Assembly (NCBI RefSeq): GCF_963678635.1 | Contig: NC_087065.1 | Location: 14,514,019 to 14,578,018, forward strand | Reading direction: 5' to 3' | DNA length: 64,000 nt | Source of the DNA: Symsagittifera roscoffensis | Lineage: Eukaryota > Xenacoelomorpha > Acoela > Convolutidae | Part shown: piece after piece, positions 1 to 14,296 of the stretch | How positions within the stretch are numbered: position 1 is the first letter of the stretch | Layout of the letters: every line of letters starts with the position of its first letter | Made by a program: the position numbers and the translations under genes | Notes under the pieces: generated by a model | The model's input: the letters and a program-made list of their open reading frames with translations, nothing else | Databases searched by the model: none | What the model was told of the DNA's origin: nothing

Positions 1-327
1 AGCTCAGGCAAGCTTGTATAAGCTTGATTTAAATCACAGAGCTCGAATAAGCTCTGTCGACTGACCAGTTTAAGCTAGTACACCTTGTGTGAGCTCAAAA
101 TTTTTTCAATTGCTCCCGTACGTAGCCTAACTATTTTCAACTTAGAGCTCTCAGAGCTCGGCAAGCTATCTCACAGACCTCGAGCGAGCTTCTACGAGCT
201 TGATTTAAATCACATAGCTCTGATAAGCTCTGTGGACTGACCAGTTTGAGGTAGAAGGTCTTGTGGGAGCTCAAAAAAAAAATTTCAATTGCTCCTTTAC
301 GTGCCTAACTTTTTTAAATACTTATTA

Positions 328-374
328 TCTGCTCTCTCATTGGCTGTTGGTATGAGGGCCAATCAGAGAGCAGA
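328..374 (+). promoter_or_regulatory. H4 promoter: inverted pair of CCAAT boxes
   Basis: Arms 328-345 and 357-374 are inverted copies of each other (16 of 18 positions by eye) around an 11-nt spacer. Each arm holds a CCAAT box (ATTGG in the left arm, CCAAT in the right) beside TCTGCTCTCT or its complement. The right arm contains GCCAATCAGA (358-367), found in all four histone promoters of the unit. It lies about 100-140 bp upstream of the H4 ATG. The same structure precedes every intact H4; in units 3 and 4 the right box is CTAAT. Confidence 0.75.
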
Positions 375-404
375 GAAGTCGGTCGAAAATTGATAGGTAC
401 CTAG

Positions 405-782
<378 letters not shown>

Positions 783-825
783 GAAGCTTCTTAGCCAGCT
801 GCTCTCCTAGCTGCAGCACCAAACC

Positions 826-859
826 GGCCTTTTTAAAGGCCACCAACTATCTCAGTTCT
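826..859 (+). promoter_or_regulatory. H4 3'-end processing signals: histone hairpin plus AGTTCT
   Basis: GGCCTTTTTAAAGGCC at 826-841 forms a 6-bp stem with a 4-nt UUUA loop, flanked by AAACC and ACCAA as in replication-dependent histone mRNAs (the site bound by SLBP). After a 12-nt gap AGTTCT occurs at 854-859, the position of the histone downstream element. The same pair follows every intact gene of the array. Confidence 0.92.
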
Positions 860-970
860 TAAGTCAAGCTCTACTAGAGCTCTAACGAGCTCTGCTAGAG
901 CTCTAACAAGCTCAGCTAGTTAGTGTAGAGTTTTCAGCGTATCTAAATTAACTTAAAATGCTAGCTCGAT

Positions 971-980
971 TCTGATTGGC
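971..980 (-). promoter_or_regulatory. H2A promoter CCAAT box
   Basis: GCCAATCAGA on the minus strand, about 110 bp upstream of the H2A ATG; the same 10-mer as in the other three promoters but reversed. There is no TATA box near it. A GCGGGTAA motif (1036-1043), also present in the H3 promoter within an E2F-like site, lies between this box and the ATG. Confidence 0.65.
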
Positions 981-1085
981 TCTCCCATCTTGGTGGCCGA
1001 TTTGAACTTACTACCCTAAGACAGGGAGCCAAATTGCGGGTAAAGTCAATCGTCAATCTACAGCTTCTACCACAACTACAACACG

Positions 1086-1487
1086 ATGTCAGGCAAAGGA
1101 GGAAAATCGAAGAGCGGCAAAGTTGGAGCCAAGGCCAAGACCCGATCAAGCCGAGCTGGACTGCAGTTCCCTGTTGGAAGAATCCACCGATTCATCCGCA
1201 AGGGCAACTACGCTGAGCGAGTTGGTGCTGGAGCTCCAGTCTACCTTGCTGCTGTGCTCGAGTACTTGACTGCTGAGATCCTTGAGCTGGCTGGCAACGC
1301 TGCTAAAGACAACAAGAAGTCCAGGATCATCCCCAGACACTTGCAGTTGGCCATCAGGAACGACGAAGAGTTGAACAAGCTGCTCCACGGAGTGACCATT
1401 GCTCAGGGCGGTGTGCTGCCAAACATCCAGGCTGTGCTCCTACCCAAGAAGCAGTCTTCGTCTCAGCCCAAGTCTGACAAGAAGTAA
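1086..1487 (+). CDS. H2A: Histone H2A (unit 1)
   Basis: Core histone H2A, partner of H2B; nuclear. It has 133 codons, slightly longer than common H2A. The start is ATG 1086 ([12 protein letters not shown]), following a CTACAAC leader. The histone fold covers about residues 25-105, with [13 protein letters not shown], the acidic-patch glutamates in the [13 protein letters not shown] segment and the DEE of [10 protein letters not shown]. The C-terminal PKK (the region ubiquitinated in H2A) is followed by an extended hydrophilic tail, [11 protein letters not shown]. That tail contains an SQ dipeptide, but not in the terminal SQE/D-hydrophobic arrangement of H2A.X. Position 'LLHGVTIAQ' has His where Gly or Ser is usual. 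The hairpin lies 50 nt after the stop. Confidence 0.98.
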   Translation: MSGKGGKSKSGKVGAKAKTRSSRAGLQFPVGRIHRFIRKGNYAERVGAGAPVYLAAVLEYLTAEILELAGNAAKDNKKSRIIPRHLQLAIRNDEELNKLLHGVTIAQGGVLPNIQAVLLPKKQSSSQPKSDKK

Positions 1488-1537
1488 AGAGCTTCTACCT
1501 CAACCAGTTGCTAGCTTTCAAGCTTCAACACCAAACC

Positions 1538-1570
1538 GGCCTTTTTAAAGGCCACCAAACTTAAAGTTCT
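1538..1570 (+). promoter_or_regulatory. H2A 3'-end processing signals
   Basis: Hairpin GGCCTTTTTAAAGGCC at 1538-1553, then AGTTCT at 1565-1570 after an 11-nt gap. Confidence 0.92.
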
Positions 1571-1699
1571 ATCTTTTTATCCTGCCTAGCAGGCATAGCT
1601 ACGCTACTCAGAGCAAACCATGGGGGCCTAACACAACTAGCTAGCCTCGAGCTCGACTGGCAGTCCAAAATTGAAGCTTAATTTAGCTTTCAGCTGAGA

Positions 1700-1709
1700 G
1701 CCAATCAGA
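1700..1709 (+). promoter_or_regulatory. H2B promoter CCAAT box
   Basis: GCCAATCAGA in the context GAGAGCCAATCAGAATTG, nearly the mirror image of the H2A box context (GGAGAGCCAATCAGAATCG on the minus strand). It lies about 100 bp upstream of the H2B ATG. No TATA box is obvious. Confidence 0.65.
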
Positions 1710-1809
1710 ATTGAGTATTCTTCGAGCTCAATTTGAACACAATTTTTCAAGTTAGGTTGGCATTTTTGCTCGATCCACAACTCAACACCACTACAACTAC
1801 ATCTCTACA

Positions 1810-2178
1810 ATGGCACCCAAAGTCAGCGGAAAGGCAGTCAAGAAGGCAGGCAAAGCCCAGAAGAAGCCCACTGGAGACAAGAAAAAGAAGAAGAAGAGGC
1901 GAGAGACCTACTCTCTCTACATCTACAAGGTGCTGAAGCAGGTCCACCCTGACACCGGCATCTCCTCCAAGGCTATGTCGATCATGAACAGCTTCGTGAA
2001 CGACATCTTCGAGAGAATCGCCGGTGAAGCTTCAAAACTGGCCCACTACAACAAGCGATCAACCATCTCTAGCCGGGAGATCCAAACCGCAGTCAGACTG
2101 CTGTTGCCCGGAGAGCTGGCCAAGCATGCTGTCAGTGAGGGAACCAAGGCCGTCACCAAGTACACCAGCTCCAAGTAG
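1810..2178 (+). CDS. H2B: Histone H2B (unit 1)
   Basis: Core histone H2B, partner of H2A; nuclear. It has 122 codons starting at ATG 1810 ([19 protein letters not shown]). The tail is lysine-rich with a run of six lysines then RR at residues 24-31. The histone fold starts near residue 33 ([21 protein letters not shown]) and runs into the C-terminal helix ending AVTKYTSSK, which keeps the lysine ubiquitinated in other H2Bs. A second ATG-rich frame inside the gene is only a shadow. The leader shares a TAGGT...TTTTTGC...CAAC arrangement with H3 and H4. The hairpin lies 43 nt after the stop. Confidence 0.98.
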   Translation: MAPKVSGKAVKKAGKAQKKPTGDKKKKKKRRETYSLYIYKVLKQVHPDTGISSKAMSIMNSFVNDIFERIAGEASKLAHYNKRSTISSREIQTAVRLLLPGELAKHAVSEGTKAVTKYTSSK

Positions 2179-2221
2179 ACGACCAGCTTCTGCAACTAGT
2201 TGCTCTGAGCAACACCAAACC

Positions 2222-2255
2222 GGCCTTTTTAAAGGCCACCAAAAAGCATAGTTCT
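2222..2255 (+). promoter_or_regulatory. H2B 3'-end processing signals
   Basis: Hairpin GGCCTTTTTAAAGGCC at 2222-2237, then AGTTCT at 2250-2255 after a 12-nt gap. Confidence 0.92.
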
Positions 2256-2655
2256 CTTTGTACTCTAGCTAGCAAGCTCAAATTGGCTTGTATGCAATTT
2301 CGAGCTCTCAAAAGCTAGCTTTGAGCATCTAATTTGAGCTACTAAGCTGAACTGAGCTTGTAACTTGCTTAAAATAGCTCCAGATCAATTTAAGAGCTAA
2401 AAGACAGCAGAATTTTAAGCTTTCACGTCTCAGCCAATCAGATTTGAGCTTCCTTGTGCTCTCTAACTTACAGCTCGAAATAGCTAAGTTTGAGCTTCCA
2501 AAGCTAGCTAACGAACCCAATTCAGCTAGGATAAGCTCAATTGAGTTTGTAGCTGGCTGACATTAGCTTTGGGTCAATTCTAGAGGCAGAAACACCAAAT
2601 TTTCAACTTTTCACTTCTCAGCCAATCAGATTCGAGCTTAGTTTGAGCTTCCGCT
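2256..2655. repeat. H2B-H3 spacer, packed with AGCT tetramers
   Basis: There is no gene here. By eye about 23 AGCT tetramers occur between 2266 and 2655, where random sequence would give one or two. Most sit in GAGCT, TGAGCTT or AGCTAGCT contexts. CCAAT boxes of the H3 promoter are interspersed (2433-2442, 2621-2630). The block recurs in every intact unit and is still recognisable in the decayed edge (47411-47840). Confidence 0.85.
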
Positions 2656-2723
2656 ATCACTCAGACACGGGCCAATCACCTATGCCGCTTTTGGCGGGTA
2701 ACCTCCAACCCAAGTATAAATAG
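2433..2723 (+). promoter_or_regulatory. H3 upstream promoter: CCAAT boxes, E2F-like site, TATA box
   Basis: GCCAATCAGA occurs at 2433-2442 and 2621-2630, and GCCAATCAC at 2671-2679. CTTTTGGCGGGTAA at 2688-2701 resembles an E2F site (TTTSGCGC family), which would fit S-phase control. TATAAATAG lies at 2715-2723. It is 251 bp upstream of the H3 ATG, unusually far for a histone gene, and is the only clear TATA box in the unit. Equivalent TATA boxes start at 6351, 9987, 13635, 17271, 20903, 28965, 32425, 36061, 39521, 43164 and, in the decayed edge, 47869. Confidence 0.7.
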
Positions 2724-2806
2724 TCGGCACTTCACATACTTTACTATATATATAGTTGAAATTGCTCCTTAATATATATAAGTAACGACTCACCAGAGCT
2801 CTCCTT

Positions 2807-3376
<570 letters not shown>

Positions 3377-3406
3377 GCTCAAGGTGTACTCCACACCAAT
3401 CAAACC

Positions 3407-3439
3407 GGCCTTTTTAAAGGCCACCCAACTATAAGTTCT
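3407..3439 (+). promoter_or_regulatory. H3 3'-end processing signals
   Basis: Hairpin GGCCTTTTTAAAGGCC at 3407-3422, then AGTTCT at 3434-3439 after an 11-nt gap. Confidence 0.92.
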
Positions 3440-3566
3440 ATAATTCTTCACATTGAGCCTCGCTCAAGCGAGCTTCGACCAGAGGAAGCTTGAGCTGGTC
3501 TAGGTTGAGCTCTGCTTCCCCCTCATTGGGGTGACGCAGCTGGAAAAAGAGCTCGAGCTAGCTGTT

Positions 3567-3742
3567 CAATTGCTCCCGTACGTAGCCTAACTTTTTTGAG
3601 CTTCGAGCTCGCAGAGCTCGGCAAGCTACCTCATAGAGCTCAGGCAAGCTTGTATAAGCTTGATTTAAATCACAGAGCTCGAATAAGCTCTGTCGACTGA
3701 CCAGTTTAAGCTAGTACACCTTGTGTGAGCTCAAAATTTTTT
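3567..3742 (+). repeat. 176-bp spacer sub-repeat, copy a
   Basis: It starts at CAATTGCTCCCG and runs to the next occurrence of the same motif at 3743, exactly 176 bp. It holds GAGCTCGGCAAGCTA, TTTAAATCACA, an AAGCTCTGT step and GACTGACCAGTTT, all recurring in copy b. The H3-H4 spacer of each full unit has this pair; units 8 and 10 keep only one. Confidence 0.9.
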
Positions 3743-3921
3743 CAATTGCTCCCGTACGTAGCCTAACTATTTTCAACTTAGAGCTCTCAGAGCTCGGCAA
3801 GCTATCTCACAGACCTCGAGCGAGCTTCTACGAGCTTGATTTAAATCACATAGCTCTGATAAGCTCTGTGGACTGACCAGTTTGAGGTAGAAGGTCTTGT
3901 GGGAGCTCAAAAAAAAAATTT
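3743..3921 (+). repeat. Spacer sub-repeat, copy b
   Basis: Diverged tandem partner of copy a (in the phase of unit 1 this is 107-285), about 179 bp. It ends where the third motif copy (CAATTGCTCC...TACGTGCCTAACT, 3922 onward) leads into the H4 promoter. The H3-H4 spacer from 3440 to 4106 holds nothing else but these sub-repeats and the H4 promoter. Confidence 0.85.
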
Positions 3922-4040
3922 CAATTGCTCCTTTACGTGCCTAACTTTTTTAAATACTTATTATCTGCTCTCTCATTGGCTGTTGGTATGAGGGCCAATC
4001 AGAGAGCAGAGAAGTCGGTCGAAAATTGATAGGTACCTAG

Positions 4041-4418
<378 letters not shown>

Positions 4419-4721
4419 GAAGCTTCTTAGCCAGCTGCTCTCCTAGCTGCAGCACCAAACCGGCCTTTTTAAAGGCCACCAACTATCTCAGTTCTTAAGT
4501 CAAGCTCTACTAGAGCTCTAACGAGCTCTGCTAGAGCTCTAACAAGCTCAGCTAGTTAGTGTAGAGTTTTCAGCGTATCTAAATTAACTTAAAATGCTAG
4601 CTCGATTCTGATTGGCTCTCCCATCTTGGTGGCCGATTTGAACTTACTACCCTAAGACAGGGAGCCAAATTGCGGGTAAAGTCAATCGTCAATCTACAGC
4701 TTCTACCACAACTACAACACG

Positions 4722-5123
4722 ATGTCAGGCAAAGGAGGAAAATCGAAGAGCGGCAAAGTTGGAGCCAAGGCCAAGACCCGATCAAGCCGAGCTGGACTGC
4801 AGTTCCCTGTTGGAAGAATCCACCGATTCATCCGCAAGGGCAACTACGCTGAGCGAGTTGGTGCTGGAGCTCCAGTCTACCTTGCTGCTGTGCTCGAGTA
4901 CTTGACTGCTGAGATCCTTGAGCTGGCTGGCAACGCTGCTAAAGACAACAAGAAGTCCAGGATCATCCCCAGACACTTGCAGTTGGCCATCAGGAACGAC
5001 GAAGAGTTGAACAAGCTGCTCCACGGAGTGACCATTGCTCAGGGCGGTGTGCTGCCAAACATCCAGGCTGTGCTCCTACCCAAGAAGCAGTCTTCGTCTC
5101 AGCCCAAGTCTGACAAGAAGTAA
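4722..5123 (+). CDS. H2A: Histone H2A (unit 2)
   Basis: Protein identical to the unit 1 copy. Hairpin at 5174-5189. Confidence 0.98.
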   Translation: MSGKGGKSKSGKVGAKAKTRSSRAGLQFPVGRIHRFIRKGNYAERVGAGAPVYLAAVLEYLTAEILELAGNAAKDNKKSRIIPRHLQLAIRNDEELNKLLHGVTIAQGGVLPNIQAVLLPKKQSSSQPKSDKK

Positions 5124-5445
5124 AGAGCTTCTACCTCAACCAGTTGCTAGCTTTCAAGCTTCAACACCAAACCGGCCTTTTTAAAGGCCACCAAACTTAA
5201 AGTTCTATCTTTTTATCCTGCCTAGCAGGCATAGCTACGCTACTCAGAGCAAACCATGGGGGCCTAACACAACTAGCTAGCCTCGAGCTCGACTGGCAGT
5301 CCAAAATTGAAGCTTAATTTAGCTTTCAGCTGAGAGCCAATCAGAATTGAGTATTCTTCGAGCTCAATTTGAACACAATTTTTCAAGTTAGGTTGGCATT
5401 TTTGCTCGATCCACAACTCAACACCACTACAACTACATCTCTACA

Positions 5446-5814
5446 ATGGCACCCAAAGTCAGCGGAAAGGCAGTCAAGAAGGCAGGCAAAGCCCAGAAGA
5501 AGCCCACTGGAGACAAGAAAAAGAAGAAGAAGAGGCGAGAGACCTACTCTCTCTACATCTACAAGGTGCTGAAGCAGGTCCACCCTGACACCGGCATCTC
5601 CTCCAAGGCTATGTCGATCATGAACAGCTTCGTGAACGACATCTTCGAGAGAATCGCCGGTGAAGCTTCAAAACTGGCCCACTACAACAAGCGATCAACC
5701 ATCTCTAGCCGGGAGATCCAAACCGCAGTCAGACTGCTGTTGCCCGGAGAGCTGGCCAAGCATGCTGTCAGTGAGGGAACCAAGGCCGTCACCAAGTACA
5801 CCAGCTCCAAGTAG
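5446..5814 (+). CDS. H2B: Histone H2B (unit 2)
   Basis: Protein identical to the unit 1 copy. Hairpin at 5858-5873. Confidence 0.98.
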   Translation: MAPKVSGKAVKKAGKAQKKPTGDKKKKKKRRETYSLYIYKVLKQVHPDTGISSKAMSIMNSFVNDIFERIAGEASKLAHYNKRSTISSREIQTAVRLLLPGELAKHAVSEGTKAVTKYTSSK

Positions 5815-6595
5815 ACGACCAGCTTCTGCAACTAGTTGCTCTGAGCAACACCAAACCGGCCTTTTTAAAGGCCACCAAAAAGCATAGTTCTCTTTGTACT
5901 CTAGCTAGCAAGCTCAAATTGGCTTGTATGCAATTTCGAGCTCTCAAAAGCTAGCTTTGAGCATCTAATTTGAGCTACTAAGCTCAACTGAGCTTGTAAC
6001 TTGCTTAAAATAGCTCCAGATCAATTTAAGAGCTAAAAGACAGCAGAATTTTAAGCTTTCACGTCTCAGCCAATCAGATTTGAGCTTCCTTGTGCTCTCT
6101 AACTTACAGCTCGAAATAGCTAAGTTTGAGCTTCCAAAGCTAGCTAACGAACCCAATTCAGCTAGGATAAGCTCAATTGAGTTTGTAGCTGGCTGACATT
6201 AGCTTTGGGTCAATTCTAGAGGCAGAAACACCAAATTTTCAACTTTTCACTTCTCAGCCAATCAGATTCGAGCTTAGTTTGAGCTTCCGCTATCACTCAG
6301 ACACGGGCCAATCACCTATGCCGCTTTTGGCGGGTAACCTCCAACCCAAGTATAAATAGTCGGCACTTCACATACTTTACTATATATATAGTTGAAATTG
6401 CTCCTTAATATATATAAGTAACGACTCACCAGAGCTCTCCTTCTATTGCTCTTTTACGTGCCTAACTATTTTTTTATACATCGAGCGCTCTCAAGGCTTC
6501 TGGAGATCTGAATCTCTAGGTTACCTCACGGATTTTCACAAAATTCAACACCCAAAATCTACTTCTACATCTACAACTCAGCTACACTCAACTGA

Positions 6596-7012
<417 letters not shown>

Positions 7013-7676
7013 GCTCAAGGTGTACTCCACACCAATCAAACCGGCCTTTTTAAAGGCCACCCAACTATAAGTTCTATAATTCTTCACATTGAGCCTCGCT
7101 CAAGCGAGCTTCGACCAGAGGAAGCTTGAGCTGGTCTAGGTTGAGCTCTGCTTCCCCCTCATTGGGGTGACGCAGCTGGAAAAAGAGCTCGAGCTAGCTG
7201 TTCAATTGCTCCCGTACGTAGCCTAACTTTTTTGAGCTTCGAGCTCGCAGAGCTCGGCAAGCTACCTCATAGAGCTCAGGCAAGCTTGTATAAGCTTGAT
7301 TTAAATCACAGAGCTCGAATAAGCTCTGTCGACTGACCAGTTTAAGCTAGTACACCTTGTGTGAGCTCAAAATTTTTTCAATTGCTCCCGTACGTAGCCT
7401 AACTATTTTCAACTTAGAGCTCTCAGAGCTCGGCAAGCTATCTCACAGACCTCGAGCGAGCTTCTACGAGCTTGATTTAAATCACATAGCTCTGATAAGC
7501 TCTGTGGACTGACCAGTTTGAGGTAGAAGGTCTTGTGGGAGCTCAAAAAAAAAATTTCAATTGCTCCTTTACGTGCCTAACTTTTTTAAATACTTATTAT
7601 CTGCTCTCTCATTGGCTGTTGGTATGAGGGCTAATCAGAGAGCAGAGAAGTCGGTCGAAAATTGATAGGTACCTAG

Positions 7677-8054
<378 letters not shown>

Positions 8055-8357
8055 GAAGCTTCTTAGCCAGCTGCTCTCCTAGCTGCAGCACCAAACCGGC
8101 CTTTTTAAAGGCCACCAACTATCTCAGTTCTTAAGTCAAGCTCTACTAGAGCTCTAACGAGCTCTGCTAGAGCTCTAACAAGCTCAGCTAGTTAGTGTAG
8201 AGTTTTCAGCGTATCTAAATTAACTTAAAATGCTAGCTCGATTCTGATTGGCTCTCCCATCTTGGTGGCCGATTTGAACTTACTACCCTAAGACAGGGAG
8301 CCAAATTGCGGGTAAAGTCAATCGTCAATCTACAGCTTCTACCACAACTACAACACG

Positions 8358-8759
8358 ATGTCAGGCAAAGGAGGAAAATCGAAGAGCGGCAAAGTTGGAG
8401 CCAAGGCCAAGACCCGATCAAGCCGAGCTGGACTGCAGTTCCCTGTTGGAAGAATCCACCGATTCATCCGCAAGGGCAACTACGCTGAGCGAGTTGGTGC
8501 TGGAGCTCCAGTCTACCTTGCTGCTGTGCTCGAGTACTTGACTGCTGAGATCCTTGAGCTGGCTGGCAACGCTGCTAAAGACAACAAGAAGTCCAGGATC
8601 ATCCCCAGACACTTGCAGTTGGCCATCAGGAACGACGAAGAGTTGAACAAGCTGCTCCACGGAGTGACCATTGCTCAGGGCGGTGTGCTGCCAAACATCC
8701 AGGCTGTGCTCCTACCCAAGAAGCAGTCTTCGTCTCAGCCCAAGTCTGACAAGAAGTAA
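8358..8759 (+). CDS. H2A: Histone H2A (unit 3)
   Basis: Protein identical to unit 1. Hairpin at 8810-8825. Confidence 0.98.
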   Translation: MSGKGGKSKSGKVGAKAKTRSSRAGLQFPVGRIHRFIRKGNYAERVGAGAPVYLAAVLEYLTAEILELAGNAAKDNKKSRIIPRHLQLAIRNDEELNKLLHGVTIAQGGVLPNIQAVLLPKKQSSSQPKSDKK

Positions 8760-9081
8760 AGAGCTTCTACCTCAACCAGTTGCTAGCTTTCAAGCTTCAA
8801 CACCAAACCGGCCTTTTTAAAGGCCACCAAACTTAAAGTTCTATCTTTTTATCCTGCCTAGCAGGCATAGCTACGCTACTCAGAGCAAACCATGGGGGCC
8901 TAACACAACTAGCTAGCCTCGAGCTCGACTGGCAGTCCAAAATTGAAGCTTAATTTAGCTTTCAGCTGAGAGCCAATCAGAATTGAGTATTCTTCGAGCT
9001 CAATTTGAACACAATTTTTCAAGTTAGGTTGGCATTTTTGCTCGATCCACAACTCAACACCACTACAACTACATCTCTACA

Positions 9082-9450
9082 ATGGCACCCAAAGTCAGCG
9101 GAAAGGCAGTCAAGAAGGCAGGCAAAGCCCAGAAGAAGCCCACTGGAGACAAGAAAAAGAAGAAGAAGAGGCGAGAGACCTACTCTCTCTACATCTACAA
9201 GGTGCTGAAGCAGGTCCACCCTGACACCGGCATCTCCTCCAAGGCTATGTCGATCATGAACAGCTTCGTGAACGACATCTTCGAGAGAATCGCCGGTGAA
9301 GCTTCAAAACTGGCCCACTACAACAAGCGATCAACCATCTCTAGCCGGGAGATCCAAACCGCAGTCAGACTGCTGTTGCCCGGAGAGCTGGCCAAGCATG
9401 CTGTCAGTGAGGGAACCAAGGCCGTCACCAAGTACACCAGCTCCAAGTAG
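9082..9450 (+). CDS. H2B: Histone H2B (unit 3)
   Basis: Protein identical to unit 1. Hairpin at 9494-9509. Confidence 0.98.
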   Translation: MAPKVSGKAVKKAGKAQKKPTGDKKKKKKRRETYSLYIYKVLKQVHPDTGISSKAMSIMNSFVNDIFERIAGEASKLAHYNKRSTISSREIQTAVRLLLPGELAKHAVSEGTKAVTKYTSSK

Positions 9451-10231
9451 ACGACCAGCTTCTGCAACTAGTTGCTCTGAGCAACACCAAACCGGCCTTT
9501 TTAAAGGCCACCAAAAAGCATAGTTCTCTTTGTACTCTAGCTAGCAAGCTCAAATTGGCTTGTATGCAATTTCGAGCTCTCAAAAGCTAGCTTTGAGCAT
9601 CTAATTTGAGCTACTAAGCTCAACTGAGCTTGTAACTTGCTTAAAATAGCTCCAGATCAATTTAAGAGCTAAAAGACAGCAGAATTTTAAGCTTTCACGT
9701 CTCAGCCAATCAGATTTGAGCTTCCTTGTGCTCTCTAACTTACAGCTCGAAATAGCTAAGTTTGAGCTTCCAAAGCTAGCTAACGAACCCAATTCAGCTA
9801 GGATAAGCTCAATTGAGTTTGTAGCTGGCTGACATTAGCTTTGGGTCAATTCTAGAGGCAGAAACACCAAATTTTCAACTTTTCACTTCTCAGCCAATCA
9901 GATTCGAGCTTAGTTTGAGCTTCCGCTATCACTCAGACACGGGCCAATCACCTATGCCGCTTTTGGCGGGTAACCTCCAACCCAAGTATAAATAGTCGGC
10001 ACTTCACATACTTTACTATATATATAGTTGAAATTGCTCCTTAATATATATAAGTAACGACTCACCAGAGCTCTCCTTCTATTGCTCTTTTACGTGCCTA
10101 ACTATTTTTTTATACATCGAGCGCTCTCAAGGCTTCTGGAGATCTGAATCTCTAGGTTACCTCACGGATTTTCACAAAATTCAACACCCAAAATCTACTT
10201 CTACATCTACAACTCAGCTACACTCAACTGA

Positions 10232-10648
<417 letters not shown>

Positions 10649-11312
10649 GCTCAAGGTGTACTCCACACCAATCAAACCGGCCTTTTTAAAGGCCACCCAA
10701 CTATAAGTTCTATAATTCTTCACATTGAGCCTCGCTCAAGCGAGCTTCGACCAGAGGAAGCTTGAGCTGGTCTAGGTTGAGCTCTGCTTCCCCCTCATTG
10801 GGGTGACGCAGCTGGAAAAAGAGCTCGAGCTAGCTGTTCAATTGCTCCCGTACGTAGCCTAACTTTTTTGAGCTTCGAGCTCGCAGAGCTCGGCAAGCTA
10901 CCTCATAGAGCTCAGGCAAGCTTGTATAAGCTTGATTTAAATCACAGAGCTCGAATAAGCTCTGTCGACTGACCAGTTTAAGCTAGTACACCTTGTGTGA
11001 GCTCAAAATTTTTTCAATTGCTCCCGTACGTAGCCTAACTATTTTCAACTTAGAGCTCTCAGAGCTCGGCAAGCTATCTCACAGACCTCGAGCGAGCTTC
11101 TACGAGCTTGATTTAAATCACATAGCTCTGATAAGCTCTGTGGACTGACCAGTTTGAGGTAGAAGGTCTTGTGGGAGCTCAAAAAAAAAATTTCAATTGC
11201 TCCTTTACATGCCTAACTTTTTTAAATACTTATTATCTGCTCTCTCATTGGCTGTTGGTATGAGGGCTAATCAGAGAGCAGAGAAGTCGGTCGAAAATTG
11301 ATAGGTACCTAG

Positions 11313-11690
<378 letters not shown>

Positions 11691-11993
11691 GAAGCTTCTT
11701 AGCCAGCTGCTCTCCTAGCTGCAGCACCAAACCGGCCTTTTTAAAGGCCACCAACTATCTCAGTTCTTAAGTCAAGCTCTACTAGAGCTCTAACGAGCTC
11801 TGCTAGAGCTCTAACAAGCTCAGCTAGTTAGTGTAGAGTTTTCAGCGTATCTAAATTAACTTAAAATGCTAGCTCGATTCTGATTGGCTCTCCCATCTTG
11901 GTGGCCGATTTGAACTTACTACCCTAAGACAGGGAGCCAAATTGCGGGTAAAGTCAATCGTCAATCTACAGCTTCTACCACAACTACAACACG

Positions 11994-12395
11994 ATGTCAG
12001 GCAAAGGAGGAAAATCGAAGAGCGGCAAAGTTGGAGCCAAGGCCAAGACCCGATCAAGCCGAGCTGGACTGCAGTTCCCTGTTGGAAGAATCCACCGATT
12101 CATCCGCAAGGGCAACTACGCTGAGCGAGTTGGTGCTGGAGCTCCAGTCTACCTTGCTGCTGTGCTCGAGTACTTGACTGCTGAGATCCTTGAGCTGGCT
12201 GGCAACGCTGCTAAAGACAACAAGAAGTCCAGGATCATCCCCAGACACTTGCAGTTGGCCATCAGGAACGACGAAGAGTTGAACAAGCTGCTCCACGGAG
12301 TGACCATTGCTCAGGGCGGTGTGCTGCCAAACATCCAGGCTGTGCTCCTACCCAAGAAGCAGTCTTCGTCTCAGCCCAAGTCTGACAAGAAGTAA
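11994..12395 (+). CDS. H2A: Histone H2A (unit 4)
   Basis: Protein identical to unit 1. Hairpin at 12446-12461. Confidence 0.98.
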   Translation: MSGKGGKSKSGKVGAKAKTRSSRAGLQFPVGRIHRFIRKGNYAERVGAGAPVYLAAVLEYLTAEILELAGNAAKDNKKSRIIPRHLQLAIRNDEELNKLLHGVTIAQGGVLPNIQAVLLPKKQSSSQPKSDKK

Positions 12396-12717
12396 AGAGC
12401 TTCTACCTCAACCAGTTGCTAGCTTTCAAGCTTCAACACCAAACCGGCCTTTTTAAAGGCCACCAAACTTAAAGTTCTATCTTTTTATCCTGCCTAGCAG
12501 GCATAGCTACGCTACTCAGAGCAAACCATGGGGGCCTAACACAACTAGCTAGCCTCGAGCTCGACTGGCAGTCCAAAATTGAAGCTTAATTTAGCTTTCA
12601 GCTGAGAGCCAATCAGAATTGAGTATTCTTCGAGCTCAATTTGAACACAATTTTTCAAGTTAGGTTGGCATTTTTGCTCGATCCACAACTCAACACCACT
12701 ACAACTACATCTCTACA

Positions 12718-13098
<381 letters not shown>

Positions 13099-13879
13099 AC
13101 GACCAGCTTCTGCAACTAGTTGCTCTGAGCAACACCAAACCGGCCTTTTTAAAGGCCACCAAAAAGCATAGTTCTCTTTGTACTCTAGCTAGCAAGCTCA
13201 AATTGGCTTGTATGCAATTTCGAGCTCTCAAAAGCTAGCTTTGAGCATCTAATTTGAGCTACTAAGCTCAACTGAGCTTGTAACTTGCTTAAAATAGCTC
13301 CAGATCAATTTAAGAGCTAAAAGACAGCAGAATTTTAAGCTTTCACGTCTCAGCCAATCAGATTTGAGCTTCCTTGTGCTCTCTAACTTACAGCTCGAAA
13401 TAGCTAAGTTTGAGCTTCCAAAGCTAGCTAACGAACCCAATTCAGCTAGGATAAGCTCAATTGAGTTTGTAGCTGGCTGACATTAGCTTTGGGTCAATTC
13501 TAGAGGCAGAAACACCAAATTTTCAACTTTTCACTTCTCAGCCAATCAGATTCGAGCTTAGTTTGAGCTTCCGCTATCACTCAGACACGGGCCAATCACC
13601 TATGCCGCTTTTGGCGGGTAACCTCCAACCCAAGTATAAATAGTCGGCACTTCACATACTTTACTATATATATAGTTGAAATTGCTCCTTAATATATATA
13701 AGTAACGACTCACCAGAGCTCTCCTTCTATTGCTCTTTTACGTGCCTAACTATTTTTTTATACATCGAGCGCTCTCAAGGCTTCTGGAGATCTGAATCTC
13801 TAGGTTACCTCACGGATTTTCACAAAATTCAACACCCAAAATCTACTTCTACATCTACAACTCAGCTACACTCAACTGA

Positions 13880-14296
<417 letters not shown>

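Noticed and set aside
1733-1936. Overlapping frames across the H2B start and inside H2B
   Set aside because: Alternate-frame shadows of the H2B coding sequence and leader with no independent support.
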